A stretch of DNA of 64,000 bases from Culturomica massiliensis (lineage in GTDB: Bacteria; Bacteroidota; Bacteroidia; Bacteroidales; Marinifilaceae): NCBI RefSeq assembly GCF_900091655.1, contig NZ_LT594621.1, positions 682,001-746,000 on the forward strand. The letters run 5' to 3'. How positions within the stretch are numbered: position 1 is the first letter of the stretch; the number at the start of each line of letters is the position of its first letter. Shown piece after piece: positions 1-8,073 of this stretch. Under the pieces are notes generated by a model. That model was not told where the DNA came from, did not search any database, and saw only the letters and a program-made list of their open reading frames with translations. A program made the position numbers and the translations under genes.

Positions 1-116
1 TTGTGTAAGTGATTATTAACGGTTTATAGGTAGATAAGGACAGCTGTGTTTTTGAGCAGTATGTACGGGCCGGTCAGCGGTTTTTGGTTTGCCCTCTCCG
101 AAATAGATTTTAAGCG

Positions 117-1067
117 ATGATCAGATTTTATATATATAGTGTTTTATGGTTGATGTTGTTTACGGCAACGGCCGGCTGTTCGCAGGCTCAGTCAGGAAAA
201 AAGCCGGCAGCAGTACTTCCGGAAAAGGTTTTCACCCTTCCGCAGATTCCGCCTGTACTGATTTCTCCGGGAGACCGGGCTTCCTATTTGGTTGCCCATT
301 ATTGGGACGGCTTCGATTTTTCGGATACGACGCTGATTGCCCGTCCGGAGATTACGGAACAGGCTTTTGCGGATTTTCTGGATATTCTGCCGCACGTATC
401 GCCGGATGAGTCGGTGAAGGCTTTGCGTGGATTGATGGCTTCCGCTTCTGTGGATCATACAATGCTGATGTATTTCACCGAGCTGGCGGGAAAGTATCTT
501 TACGATCCGAATTCCCCGTTCCGCAATGAGGAGTTTTATATACCGGTATTGGAATATATCGTCTCTTTACCTGATTTGGCGGAATTGTATAAAATCCGTC
601 CGCGCTATCGGCTGGAACTGGCTCTGAAGAACCGTCCCGGGGATGTGGCGACGGATTTTACCTATACGCTGTCTAACGGTAAAAGCGGACGACTGTCAGG
701 GATAAAGTCGGAATATACGGTGTTGTTTTTTAACAATCCCGATTGTGCGGATTGTATCTCTACCAAAGCGTTTATCGTCGGTTCGGCTTTGTTCAGAAAA
801 CTGGTTTTAGCGAAACGGCTTACTGTTGTAGCGGTTTATCCGGACGGTGATCTTTCGCTTTGGAAAAAGACGACCTATCCTCCGGCCTGGATCAACGGTA
901 GTAATCCTGCGCTTTCAGAAGCCCGGTTGTACGATCTGAAGGCTATGCCTACGCTTTATCTGCTGGATAAGGACAAGCGTGTGATTCTGAAAGATGCCCC
1001 GGTCGGGAAGATAGAGGAGTGGCTGGACGGGAAGGGAGGCTGGGTAGGCGGGATTTATGATTTATGA
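117..1067 (+). CDS. Thioredoxin-fold lipoprotein (DUF5106-like)
   Basis: A 316-residue exported lipoprotein. The N-terminus is a hydrophobic signal ending in TAGC at about residue 20, so a lipid anchor at that Cys is likely. The middle is an alpha-helical region typical of Bacteroidales proteins with a DUF5106-like domain. The C-terminal third is thioredoxin-like: a strand followed by NNPDCADC, where the two Cys are in a CxxC arrangement, and later a KAMPTLYLLD segment carrying the cis-Pro expected of the fold. It probably acts in the periplasm in thiol redox chemistry, but its partner is unknown. The stop codon lies inside a GATTTAT repeat, so the last residues (YDL) look repeat-derived. Family assignment is from memory of the fold; function is inference. 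Confidence 0.75.
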   Translation: MIRFYIYSVLWLMLFTATAGCSQAQSGKKPAAVLPEKVFTLPQIPPVLISPGDRASYLVAHYWDGFDFSDTTLIARPEITEQAFADFLDILPHVSPDESVKALRGLMASASVDHTMLMYFTELAGKYLYDPNSPFRNEEFYIPVLEYIVSLPDLAELYKIRPRYRLELALKNRPGDVATDFTYTLSNGKSGRLSGIKSEYTVLFFNNPDCADCISTKAFIVGSALFRKLVLAKRLTVVAVYPDGDLSLWKKTTYPPAWINGSNPALSEARLYDLKAMPTLYLLDKDKRVILKDAPVGKIEEWLDGKGGWVGGIYDL

Positions 1068-1085
1068 TTTATGATTTATGATTGG
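1054..1085. repeat. GATTTAT heptamer tract
   Basis: Four head-to-tail copies of GATTTAT, the first overlapping the stop codon of the preceding lipoprotein gene. This is one member of a repeat family found in many spacers of this window. Confidence 0.8.
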
Positions 1086-1204
1086 GTCTCCGGATATTTT
1101 GGATTCCGTGGATTGGTTCCGATTGCCGGAAGTGCCGTTGTATTAAGGGATGGTTGTCCGGATGAATGTTGATTTAAAATCGTGTTTGATTTGATTACAA
1201 GATC

Positions 1205-1372
1205 ATGTTTTCTGATTCGATAAACAGGGGTATTGTTGTTGTGTGGCTGAAGCGTTTTCCGGGTGATCTGCTTCGTATGTTGCTGCTGTTGCCCTGTGCG
1301 TTGTCTCTGGGAGTTGCTTTTTTTGTAGCATTTCCGTTTTGGTTATGTGGAAAGTGGCTGAAAGAGAAGTGA
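1205..1372 (+). CDS. Small hydrophobic membrane protein, 55 aa
   Basis: A short reading frame with ATG at 1205 and TGA at 1370-1372. The translation starts MFSDSINRGIVVVWLKRF, continues with a Leu-rich hydrophobic stretch (LLRMLLLLPCALSLGVAFF) long enough for one or two membrane passes, and ends in a short charged tail (GKWLKEK). It sits on the same strand just before an unknown gene and a bactofilin, with 30-40 bp gaps, so the three could be co-transcribed. I do not recognise a family. Support is limited to composition, the charged flanks and position. Confidence 0.45.
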   Translation: MFSDSINRGIVVVWLKRFPGDLLRMLLLLPCALSLGVAFFVAFPFWLCGKWLKEK

Positions 1373-1408
1373 TGATTTTGTACGGTGTATATACCGAAAG
1401 CTGAATGT

Positions 1409-1801
1409 ATGATAAACCGTATCGGACCGCTGGATTGTGGCGCCCTGGGGCCTTCGGATTTTCTGGGTTTTTGCCGCAGGGTGGAGTCGTTGCTTGCAGA
1501 GACCGGGATGCCGGATATTTTGCCGGAAACAATCGTGTTCCGGAATACCTTACAGCTGTATGGTGACTGTATTTCCCGGTCTTCTACAGCCATTTGCACA
1601 GAGGAGGATGCCGCTGTACCGGATGCTTTCCGGAGCCGGTTTTATATCCATGCCCGCAGAAGCCTGGAGGCAGCCTTGCAGTTGTTGTTTGCCCGGCTTC
1701 AGGGCCTTGCGGGGGTACTGGCGGAAGCCGACAGTGTACTTTCCGGTATCGGTCGGTGGAGCAGTTATTATGCGGCACGTTTTGACTGTCGTAAAAAATG
1801 A
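1409..1801 (+). CDS. Hypothetical protein upstream of bactofilin
   Basis: A 130-residue protein if the ATG at 1409 is used; an in-frame GTG at 1385 would add eight residues. Helix-rich, with a pattern (RIGPLDCGALGPSDFLGFCRRVESLL) loosely like the N-termini of some uncharacterised Bacteroidales proteins, but I cannot name a family with confidence. An overlapping frame (1437-1835) is also open. This one is preferred because it ends 17 bp before the bactofilin start rather than running into it. No signal peptide or membrane segment is visible, so it is probably cytoplasmic. Confidence 0.5.
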   Translation: MINRIGPLDCGALGPSDFLGFCRRVESLLAETGMPDILPETIVFRNTLQLYGDCISRSSTAICTEEDAAVPDAFRSRFYIHARRSLEAALQLLFARLQGLAGVLAEADSVLSGIGRWSSYYAARFDCRKK

Positions 1802-1818
1802 GAAATTAAAAAAATGCT

Positions 1819-2259
1819 ATGTTGAATTTCAATAAGTCCAGAGAAGGGCAGGAGGAGGTCTCCGTTTCTCTGGCGCCGACCCTGATCAGCGGGTCTGTTC
1901 ATTGCAGGGGGCATTTGTCGGGTAATGCCGATGTGGTGGTGGAAGGCGAGTTTTCGGGAACGATCCGAATCGGCGGTCGTTTGATCATACGTCCCGGCGG
2001 CCGGGTCCATTCGGAAGGCATCGAATGCCGTATCGCCGATATATCGGGAGAAGCCGACGGAATTTTTTACATCAACGAGTTGTTGTATATCCGCCAACGG
2101 GGTGTTGTTTCCGGTGATGTGGCGGTTGGGGGCATCCGAATTGAAGAAGGCGGAGCGTTCAACGGCAATTGCAAGACGGTGGTTTCCGCTAATCCTTTGC
2201 TTACAGGTGCGACGCCGGATTTTCCTGTAGACCGGATACCCGCCGTTTGCACCGAATGA
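1819..2259 (+). CDS. Bactofilin (polymer-forming cytoskeletal protein)
   Basis: A 146-residue bactofilin. After a short polar N-terminus the sequence reads LISGSVHCRGHLSGNADVVVEGEFSGTIRIGGRLIIRPGGRV, the repeating hydrophobic/glycine pattern of the right-handed beta-helix that lets these proteins polymerise into filaments without nucleotide. The core covers about residues 20-125. Bactofilins organise cell-wall enzymes or polar structures at the inner face of the membrane. The role here is unknown. The two small genes just upstream may form an operon with it. Length is normal for the family. Confidence 0.88.
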   Translation: MLNFNKSREGQEEVSVSLAPTLISGSVHCRGHLSGNADVVVEGEFSGTIRIGGRLIIRPGGRVHSEGIECRIADISGEADGIFYINELLYIRQRGVVSGDVAVGGIRIEEGGAFNGNCKTVVSANPLLTGATPDFPVDRIPAVCTE

Positions 2260-2401
2260 GAAAAAATACACTGAACAATAAATTTATATCCATAATGCCG
2301 GTTTCCCAATCTTTTCCTTCGTAATCCGTCCGGATTGCACATATTTATACAATACATGCACATATTTACCTACTTAAATTTGGGAGCCGGCATTTTTTTT
2401 T

Positions 2402-2844
2402 TAGCACCCGGGGACGGGGCTAAAGTGCTACATATTGGATTTTTTTATATTTCATACACCACGCTAACAATTAGTGGATTATTGTGGTTGGTGAATCTTT
2501 TCGGATAGCACTTTAGCCCCGTCCCCGGGTGCTACATATTGGATTTTTTAATTTTTCATACACCACGCTAACAATTAGTGGATTATTGTGGTTGGTGAAT
2601 CTTTTCGGATAGCACTTTAGCCCCGTCCCCGGGTACTACATATTGGATTTTTTAATTTTTCATACACCAAGCTAACATTAGTGGATTATTGTGGTTGGTG
2701 AATTTTTCTGGGTAGCACTTTAGCCCCGTCCCCGGGTGCTACATATTGGATTTTTTAATTTTTCATACACCAAGCTAACATTAGTGGATTATTGTGGTTG
2801 GTGAATTTTTCCGGGTAGCACTTTAGCCCCGTCCCCGGGTGCTA
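2402..2844. repeat. Four ~104-bp tandem repeats headed by an inverted block
   Basis: The units begin with CATATTGGATTTTTT at 2431, 2535, 2639 and 2742, giving periods of 104, 104 and 103. Each ends in a GC-rich block reading TAGCACTTTAGCCCC...CGGGTGCTA. A single copy of that block lies in reverse orientation at 2402-2430, immediately before the first unit. Each unit also contains an imperfect internal hairpin (CACCA...GTTGGTG). Copies differ at only a few positions: ACGCTAACAATTA in the first two, AAGCTAACATTA in the last two. Confidence 0.92.
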
Positions 2845-2853
2845 TTCTCCAGG

Positions 2854-2983
2854 AAAACGTCCGTTTTTTTAGGAAGAGAATTTTAAACTTTTTTTACAAA
2901 AATAAAAATTTATCGTCTTTAGTCTCAAAGAATTGGTTTTTTTTTGAAAAAAAATTTTTTCGTCCAATAAAAACGGACGTTTT
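2854..2983. repeat. 15-bp perfect inverted repeat around an AT-rich segment
   Basis: AAAACGTCCGTTTTT at 2854-2868 is exactly complementary to AAAAACGGACGTTTT at 2969-2983, with 100 bp of very AT-rich DNA between. It could be a long-range RNA stem, a protein-binding pair or the ends of a tiny mobile element. Confidence 0.75.
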
Positions 2984-3128
2984 AGGGAAGTCTGTTCTCC
3001 TTAGATGTCAATTTTTTAGGGTATGTCAGAAGATTACGTTTTTTGGTGTGGAAAAAGAGTGTGTTTCAATATTGATTACTAACCAGCCTTGAGGACAATA
3101 GTCCGTTAAAGGGTTAAAAATTGAAATT

Positions 3129-6100
3129 ATGAAGCAAATAAATCTTCCGGAGAGGACGAGGTACAGGTTGTGCTTTGTCCGTCACAATGTGTTTCAAGTG
3201 TTTTTATTACTTCTGGTTTTTCTTCCATCTTTTTTGTATGCGGGGGGAGCGGAGAATGGTTCCCTGCAGGATACGAAAAAGATACAGGGAGTTGTGGTCG
3301 ATGAATCCGGTGTACCTTTACCGGGAGTAGCGGTAAAGGTGAAGGGGGAGCAAAAAGGAACGGCGACGGATGTCAACGGTGTTTTTGAACTGGTAATAGG
3401 AGAAAATCCCGATGCGGTGCTGGAATTTTCGTTTATCGGAATGAAACCGCAGGAAGTCCGGGTCGGCAACAGGTTGCATATCCGGATAACGATGGTAGCC
3501 CAGCATACGGAGTTGGAAGAAGTGATGGTTGTCGCGTACGGAACGGTGAAGAAGGAATCGTTTACCGGTTCGGCTGTCAGTGTGCAGGGGGATAAGCTGA
3601 CACAGGCTGCGGCTTCGCGTACATCGGCCGTGCAGGCATTGCAAGGGAATGTTGCCGGTGTGCGGTTTTCGCGTACTTCCGGTCAGCCGGGTGATCTTTC
3701 TTCGATACAGATCCGGGGAATCGGTTCTTTGAACGAGTCGACGGCTCCTTTATATATCATTGACGGAGTGACGATCAGTTCCGGATTGAATATGTTGAAT
3801 CCGGAAGATATAGAAACGATGACGGTATTGAAGGATGCGGCGGCTACTTCTTTATACGGAAACCGGGCTTCCAACGGTGTCGTGATCATTACGACCAAAT
3901 CCGGGAAACAGGGAAAAATAAAGGTTTCGGTTACCTATGAACGGGCCTGGTCTTCACAGGCGATGCCGCGGGCTCTGAAAGGGTTTTATATGAATACGAA
4001 AGAATTGACGGAATATTCGATCGAGGCATTGAAGAACAGATATTTATATAACAACAATGCTTTGCCCTGGCAATCGAACTATGATCCTAATAATACGAAT
4101 ATTCAGGAAGCTGCGAGGGCATATGCCATGCAAAATCTGAAAGGTACGGCTAAATTAATTCACCCTGACGATCCCCTGGACGGTACGTTCGATTATTCGA
4201 CTGCTGACCTGGAAAAATATCTGACCCATCCGCGGGAATACAATTGGGAAGATGTTATTTTTCGTACGGGAGAGGAAAATAAAATCAATGTATCAGCAAC
4301 CGGAGGAAGGGAAAATCTGAATTTTTACGCTTCTTTGGGGTATGTCGATCAGAAAGGAATCGTGATAGGAAGTGAATTCGAGCGTTTTACGGGACGTTTG
4401 TCCGTAACGGGTAAAATCGGAAGGCTGGTGGACTTTTCCATTGGAGAAAATATAGGTTATTCTATTAAGGACGAGCAAACGGAAGAAGGAGGCTATTATT
4501 ACAGCAACGCTGTTTACGGCCTGGGCCAGATCAACCCTTCCCAACCGGTATGGTTGGATGAGCATACGCTTAATCCGAAGCCGGGGTTTGCCAACAATAT
4601 CCCCAATTATGTAGCTAATCTGAGTCAGGTGCAGTTCGGTACGAAGCAGTTGTCCAGTATTTCCAATCTGGTGTTTACGCTGAAATTTACCGATTGGTTG
4701 AATTTCCGGACCGTTAACGGAGTGGATATCAATTATACCCAGCAGAAGCAGGTGTGGACACCGGAATCGAATGACGGTGCCGCTACTAACGGTTATGTAT
4801 GGCAGTACGGTAGTATGTATCAAACACTGACCACTTCCAATACGTTGAATTTCAATAAAGATTTCGGAAAGCACAATGTTTCTGCCTTGGTCGGGTATGA
4901 AGCGATGAAATATCTGTACGATAATTTTTCGGGGGAAGGACAGCAGTTTGCATATGGCGATCTGATGTATCTGGGAAATGCGGCTGTGCCTTCAGGTGTT
5001 GGCGGAGCTTTGGGAAAAGACCGTATGGTGTCTGTTATCAGTAAACTGGATTATAATTACGGAAATAAATATTATTTGTCCGGTAGCTTCCGGCGGGACG
5101 GTACCTCCCGTTTTATCCGGGAAAACCGTTGGGGTAATTTCTGGTCTGTTTCAGGTGCCTGGAATATTACCCGGGAAGCTTTTATGGCCCCGGTTGAAAA
5201 CTGGCTTGATAATTTGCGGCTGAAAGTATCTTACGGAACTAATGGTAATCAGCCTTCCAATTATTTCAATTCGATGACTTTATTCTCGGTGACAGCCAAG
5301 CATAATCAGCAGGCGGCTACCGTTGCTTCTTCTTACGGAAATCCTTCCCTGACCTGGGAAAAATCGTATACCTGGAATGCCGGCCTTGATTTTTCCGTGC
5401 TGAAGGGAGCTTTAAGGGGAACGGTGGAATATTATAACCGGTTGACAACGGATTTGATCGACTGGACGAATGTTTCTTATATGACGGGTTGGAGCAGTTA
5501 TATCGTCAATGACGGGAAACTCCGCAATACCGGTGTGGAAATCACCCTCAGCAGTCGCAATATAGACCGGGAATTTAAGTGGATGACTGATTTCAATATT
5601 TCCTATATGCGTTCCAAGGTAGAAGATTTGAAGGGAGGAGCCCGTATCAATCATCCTTATATTACCCAGGAAGGCAAAGATGTGTATTCGTTCTATACCC
5701 GGGAATGGGCCGGAGTGGATCCGGAAACGGGTTTGGGTACCTGGAAAATGAATACGAAGGATGCAAATGGAAATGTGATCGACCGGGAAAGTATCACTAC
5801 GAATGTGAATGAGGCCGACCGTGTTATTGTCGGTAAAGGATATCCGGATTGGTTCGGCGGTTTGACCAATACATTTACGTATAAAGGGGTAGAACTTTCT
5901 TTCTTGCTGACGTTTACCCTGGGAGGAGATATGTGGGACAATACGCATTACGATGTAGTGACGGACGGTAGGAATATCGGGTGGCAGAATTTCCGTAAGG
6001 ATGCCGGAAAAGATTACTGGCGGAAACCGGGCGACCGTGCCAAAAATCCGATTGTCATTTATAATAATCCTTTTAAATCTTCGGAAAGTACTTCTACGCG

Positions 6101-6344
6101 CCGTTTGCTTTCTTCCGATCATCTGCGGGTGAAAAACATTACGCTGGCTTATAATTTCCCGAAAACCTGGATAAACCGGATCGGGTTGGCAGGAGCGAAA
6201 GTATATGTAAACGGAAACGATGTGCTTACCTTTTCCAAGAGCAAGTATATCGATCCGGAGGTGGGTATGAACGGAATGTCCAGGGGTATCGACGGTTGGC
6301 CGATGCTGAAATCCTGGCGGGTAGGTATTAATGTTCAATTTTAA
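3129..6344 (+). CDS. SusC/RagA-family TonB-dependent outer-membrane transporter
   Basis: A 1071-residue outer-membrane transporter. A signal peptide (about residues 1-40, ending near FLYAGG) is followed by a carboxypeptidase-like beta-sandwich (IQGVVVDESGVPLPGVAV, residues about 53-130). The plug starts at VVAYGTVKKESFTGSA and includes the SusC-type SLYGNRASNGVVIITTKSG motif; the remaining ~800 residues form the barrel, ending GINVQF. With TonB energy it would import an oligosaccharide or peptide captured by the SusD-like lipoprotein encoded 11 bp downstream. No glycoside hydrolase, sulfatase or regulator sits beside the pair, so the substrate cannot be inferred. Size and architecture are normal. 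Confidence 0.95.
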   Translation: MKQINLPERTRYRLCFVRHNVFQVFLLLLVFLPSFLYAGGAENGSLQDTKKIQGVVVDESGVPLPGVAVKVKGEQKGTATDVNGVFELVIGENPDAVLEFSFIGMKPQEVRVGNRLHIRITMVAQHTELEEVMVVAYGTVKKESFTGSAVSVQGDKLTQAAASRTSAVQALQGNVAGVRFSRTSGQPGDLSSIQIRGIGSLNESTAPLYIIDGVTISSGLNMLNPEDIETMTVLKDAAATSLYGNRASNGVVIITTKSGKQGKIKVSVTYERAWSSQAMPRALKGFYMNTKELTEYSIEALKNRYLYNNNALPWQSNYDPNNTNIQEAARAYAMQNLKGTAKLIHPDDPLDGTFDYSTADLEKYLTHPREYNWEDVIFRTGEENKINVSATGGRENLNFYASLGYVDQKGIVIGSEFERFTGRLSVTGKIGRLVDFSIGENIGYSIKDEQTEEGGYYYSNAVYGLGQINPSQPVWLDEHTLNPKPGFANNIPNYVANLSQVQFGTKQLSSISNLVFTLKFTDWLNFRTVNGVDINYTQQKQVWTPESNDGAATNGYVWQYGSMYQTLTTSNTLNFNKDFGKHNVSALVGYEAMKYLYDNFSGEGQQFAYGDLMYLGNAAVPSGVGGALGKDRMVSVISKLDYNYGNKYYLSGSFRRDGTSRFIRENRWGNFWSVSGAWNITREAFMAPVENWLDNLRLKVSYGTNGNQPSNYFNSMTLFSVTAKHNQQAATVASSYGNPSLTWEKSYTWNAGLDFSVLKGALRGTVEYYNRLTTDLIDWTNVSYMTGWSSYIVNDGKLRNTGVEITLSSRNIDREFKWMTDFNISYMRSKVEDLKGGARINHPYITQEGKDVYSFYTREWAGVDPETGLGTWKMNTKDANGNVIDRESITTNVNEADRVIVGKGYPDWFGGLTNTFTYKGVELSFLLTFTLGGDMWDNTHYDVVTDGRNIGWQNFRKDAGKDYWRKPGDRAKNPIVIYNNPFKSSESTSTRRLLSSDHLRVKNITLAYNFPKTWINRIGLAGAKVYVNGNDVLTFSKSKYIDPEVGMNGMSRGIDGWPMLKSWRVGINVQF

Positions 6345-6355
6345 ATGAAAAAGTT

Positions 6356-7837
6356 ATGAAATTCTTCAAAAAAATAGGACTTTTGGTGATAGGAGGGCTG
6401 TTTGCCGCCGGTTGCGGAAACAATTTTCTGGATATCAAACCTACGGGATCGGTACCTGTAGACAAAGATATGATCAGGACGAATGCGCAATTACGGAGTG
6501 CTGTAAACGGAGCGTATACGTATCTGGAATATTACCGTTATAGCAGTATGCTGGACGGAGATGTGATGGGGGATGATTTGCAAAGTTGTTATGGAAATTA
6601 CCGGATGGAGCTTTTTTACGATTTGACGCAACGTTCGGTAAATTATACGAATATGACCCTGTGGAGCCGGCTGTATTCTACGGCTTACGATATCAATACC
6701 GTACTTAATCAGGTGCAGTATATCGAAAATCAGAATGCAGAGACGGAAGCTATGGTAGCCGAACTGAGATTTATAAGGGCTTTGGTGCATTGGGATGCTT
6801 CTTTGCGCTACGGGCCTCTGCCTTCTAATCTGGGAAAGGGAAAAATAAAGGAGGACGCACTCGGAGTTATGATTACGGACAAGTTGCCGGAGGATATCCA
6901 GGGGATGTATTACCGGGATAAAGTGAGTGATGTGTTTGCTTTTATGATCCGTGAAATGGAGGAGTGTGTCGATAAACTTCCTGCAGAACACCGGAATGGA
7001 TACCTCAACTATTGGGCAGGCCGGATGTTTATGGCACGTCTGTACCTGTATACGGAACAATGGGATAAGGCCTTTCAGTGTGCGAAAGAGGTTATCGATG
7101 ACGGCGGTTATTCTTTATATTCTCAGGAACAGTATGTAAAAGCCTGGCAGCAGACCTATACTTCCGAATCCATATTCGAGATGCCGACGACGGAATCGGA
7201 TAACGGTAGTTGGGACGGATTGAGTTATTTCGTTTCACCTAACGGTTACTGGTCTGTGATGGCATCGCTGGAATTTATGCAGTTGAGGAATTCCGACCCC
7301 AAGGATGTACGTTTCGGCGTAGTGCAATATGGTTGGTGGGATTGGTTGCCTTGGGAAGACAACGATTGGGATGAGTGTTATTTCATTTCCGGAAAATATC
7401 CGGGTCGGGACGGTAATCCGCTTGTATGTAATCCGAAAATTTTCCGTTTGTCGGAAGCTTACCTGATTGCTGCCGAAGCCGCACTGAGGGGATCGGAAGG
7501 AGTGAGAACGGGAAGTTATTATCTTTCCGAATTGCGGCGCAACCGTACGACTACGGACCCGGATAAGTATGATGCCGGCTATGATTTGGACGATGTGCTA
7601 TATGAAAGACGGCTGGAATTGCTGGGAGAGGGACACAGGGCTTTCGACCTTTGGCGTAATCAGCGGCCGGTGGTTCGCTATGACGGCAGCCGCACTTTTC
7701 ATTGGTGTCCCAGGGAATTGGATGAGATCGCTTTTGATGATCACCGCATTCTTTTACCGATCGCTGTGCGCGAACTGGAATTGATGAGTGCAGAGGACCG
7801 GGCCACACAACAAAATCCCGGTTATGGATTGTATTGA
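6356..7837 (+). CDS. SusD/RagB-family nutrient-binding lipoprotein
   Basis: A 493-residue surface lipoprotein with signal MKFFKKIGLLVIGGLFAAGC and modification at Cys20. The start of the mature protein (FLDIKPTGSVP) is the standard SusD opening. TPR-like helices occupy about residues 80-260, and the C-terminal RagB/SusD domain ends with the familiar ERRLELLGEGHRAFDLWR and QNPGYGLY motifs. It forms a lid on the transporter encoded 11 bp upstream and binds the ligand. A strong terminator follows 24 bp after the stop, so the operon is just these two genes. Ligand unknown. Confidence 0.95.
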   Translation: MKFFKKIGLLVIGGLFAAGCGNNFLDIKPTGSVPVDKDMIRTNAQLRSAVNGAYTYLEYYRYSSMLDGDVMGDDLQSCYGNYRMELFYDLTQRSVNYTNMTLWSRLYSTAYDINTVLNQVQYIENQNAETEAMVAELRFIRALVHWDASLRYGPLPSNLGKGKIKEDALGVMITDKLPEDIQGMYYRDKVSDVFAFMIREMEECVDKLPAEHRNGYLNYWAGRMFMARLYLYTEQWDKAFQCAKEVIDDGGYSLYSQEQYVKAWQQTYTSESIFEMPTTESDNGSWDGLSYFVSPNGYWSVMASLEFMQLRNSDPKDVRFGVVQYGWWDWLPWEDNDWDECYFISGKYPGRDGNPLVCNPKIFRLSEAYLIAAEAALRGSEGVRTGSYYLSELRRNRTTTDPDKYDAGYDLDDVLYERRLELLGEGHRAFDLWRNQRPVVRYDGSRTFHWCPRELDEIAFDDHRILLPIAVRELELMSAEDRATQQNPGYGLY

Positions 7838-7861
7838 TACACACGAATAGTTAGAATAGTT

Positions 7862-7898
7862 AAAGACCGCCGGATCGGATATCCGGCGGTCTTTAATT
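7862..7898 (+). terminator. Rho-independent terminator of the susCD-like operon
   Basis: A 14-bp perfect stem, AAAGACCGCCGGAT paired with ATCCGGCGGTCTTT, with a 5-nt loop (7876-7880) and an AT-rich tail. Confidence 0.9.
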
Positions 7899-7962
7899 TT
7901 ATTTCAGGGGGGAGTGTTCGGCTTTCTTGTTTTATCCTGCTTTTACTCTCGTTTTTTATCCT

Positions 7963-7970
7963 TATCTTTG
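7963..7970 (+). promoter_or_regulatory. Probable -7 box for aroC
   Basis: TATCTTTG matches the Bacteroidetes TAnnTTTG -7 consensus. It lies 104 bp before the aroC start. No good TTTG box is seen at the expected distance upstream. Confidence 0.5.
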
Positions 7971-8073
7971 TCCTGAGATCGTGTAAGCCGAAGGTAATTT
8001 TTAAATGAACCCGGATGTTGCTGAGGTATTACGGTCTATCGTTTGCAAATGATGACAGGATTAAATTTGAAAT

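Larger units (their letters stand above)
2260..3128. other. Repeat-rich non-coding spacer
   Basis: 870 bp without a convincing gene between the bactofilin and the susC-like gene. It holds an inverted copy and four tandem copies of a ~104-bp unit, then an AT-rich segment bounded by a 15-bp inverted repeat. The last 120 bp are the leader of the susC-like gene, where I could not identify a clear TAnnTTTG box. Confidence 0.7.

Noticed and set aside
1437..1835. 132-residue overlapping frame
   Set aside because: Trp/Cys-rich, overlaps both neighbours and runs into the bactofilin start. The 1409-1801 frame is more protein-like.
2402..2844. CRISPR-like regular repeats
   Set aside because: The whole 104-bp unit repeats including the would-be spacers, so it is a tandem duplication and not short repeats with unique spacers; no cas genes nearby.
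4293..4874. 193-residue minus-strand frame
   Set aside because: Antisense shadow of the susC-like barrel region.
5412..6338. 308-residue open frame on the minus strand
   Set aside because: Lies wholly antisense within the susC-like gene; its sequence has no family features and the plus-strand frame is unmistakable.
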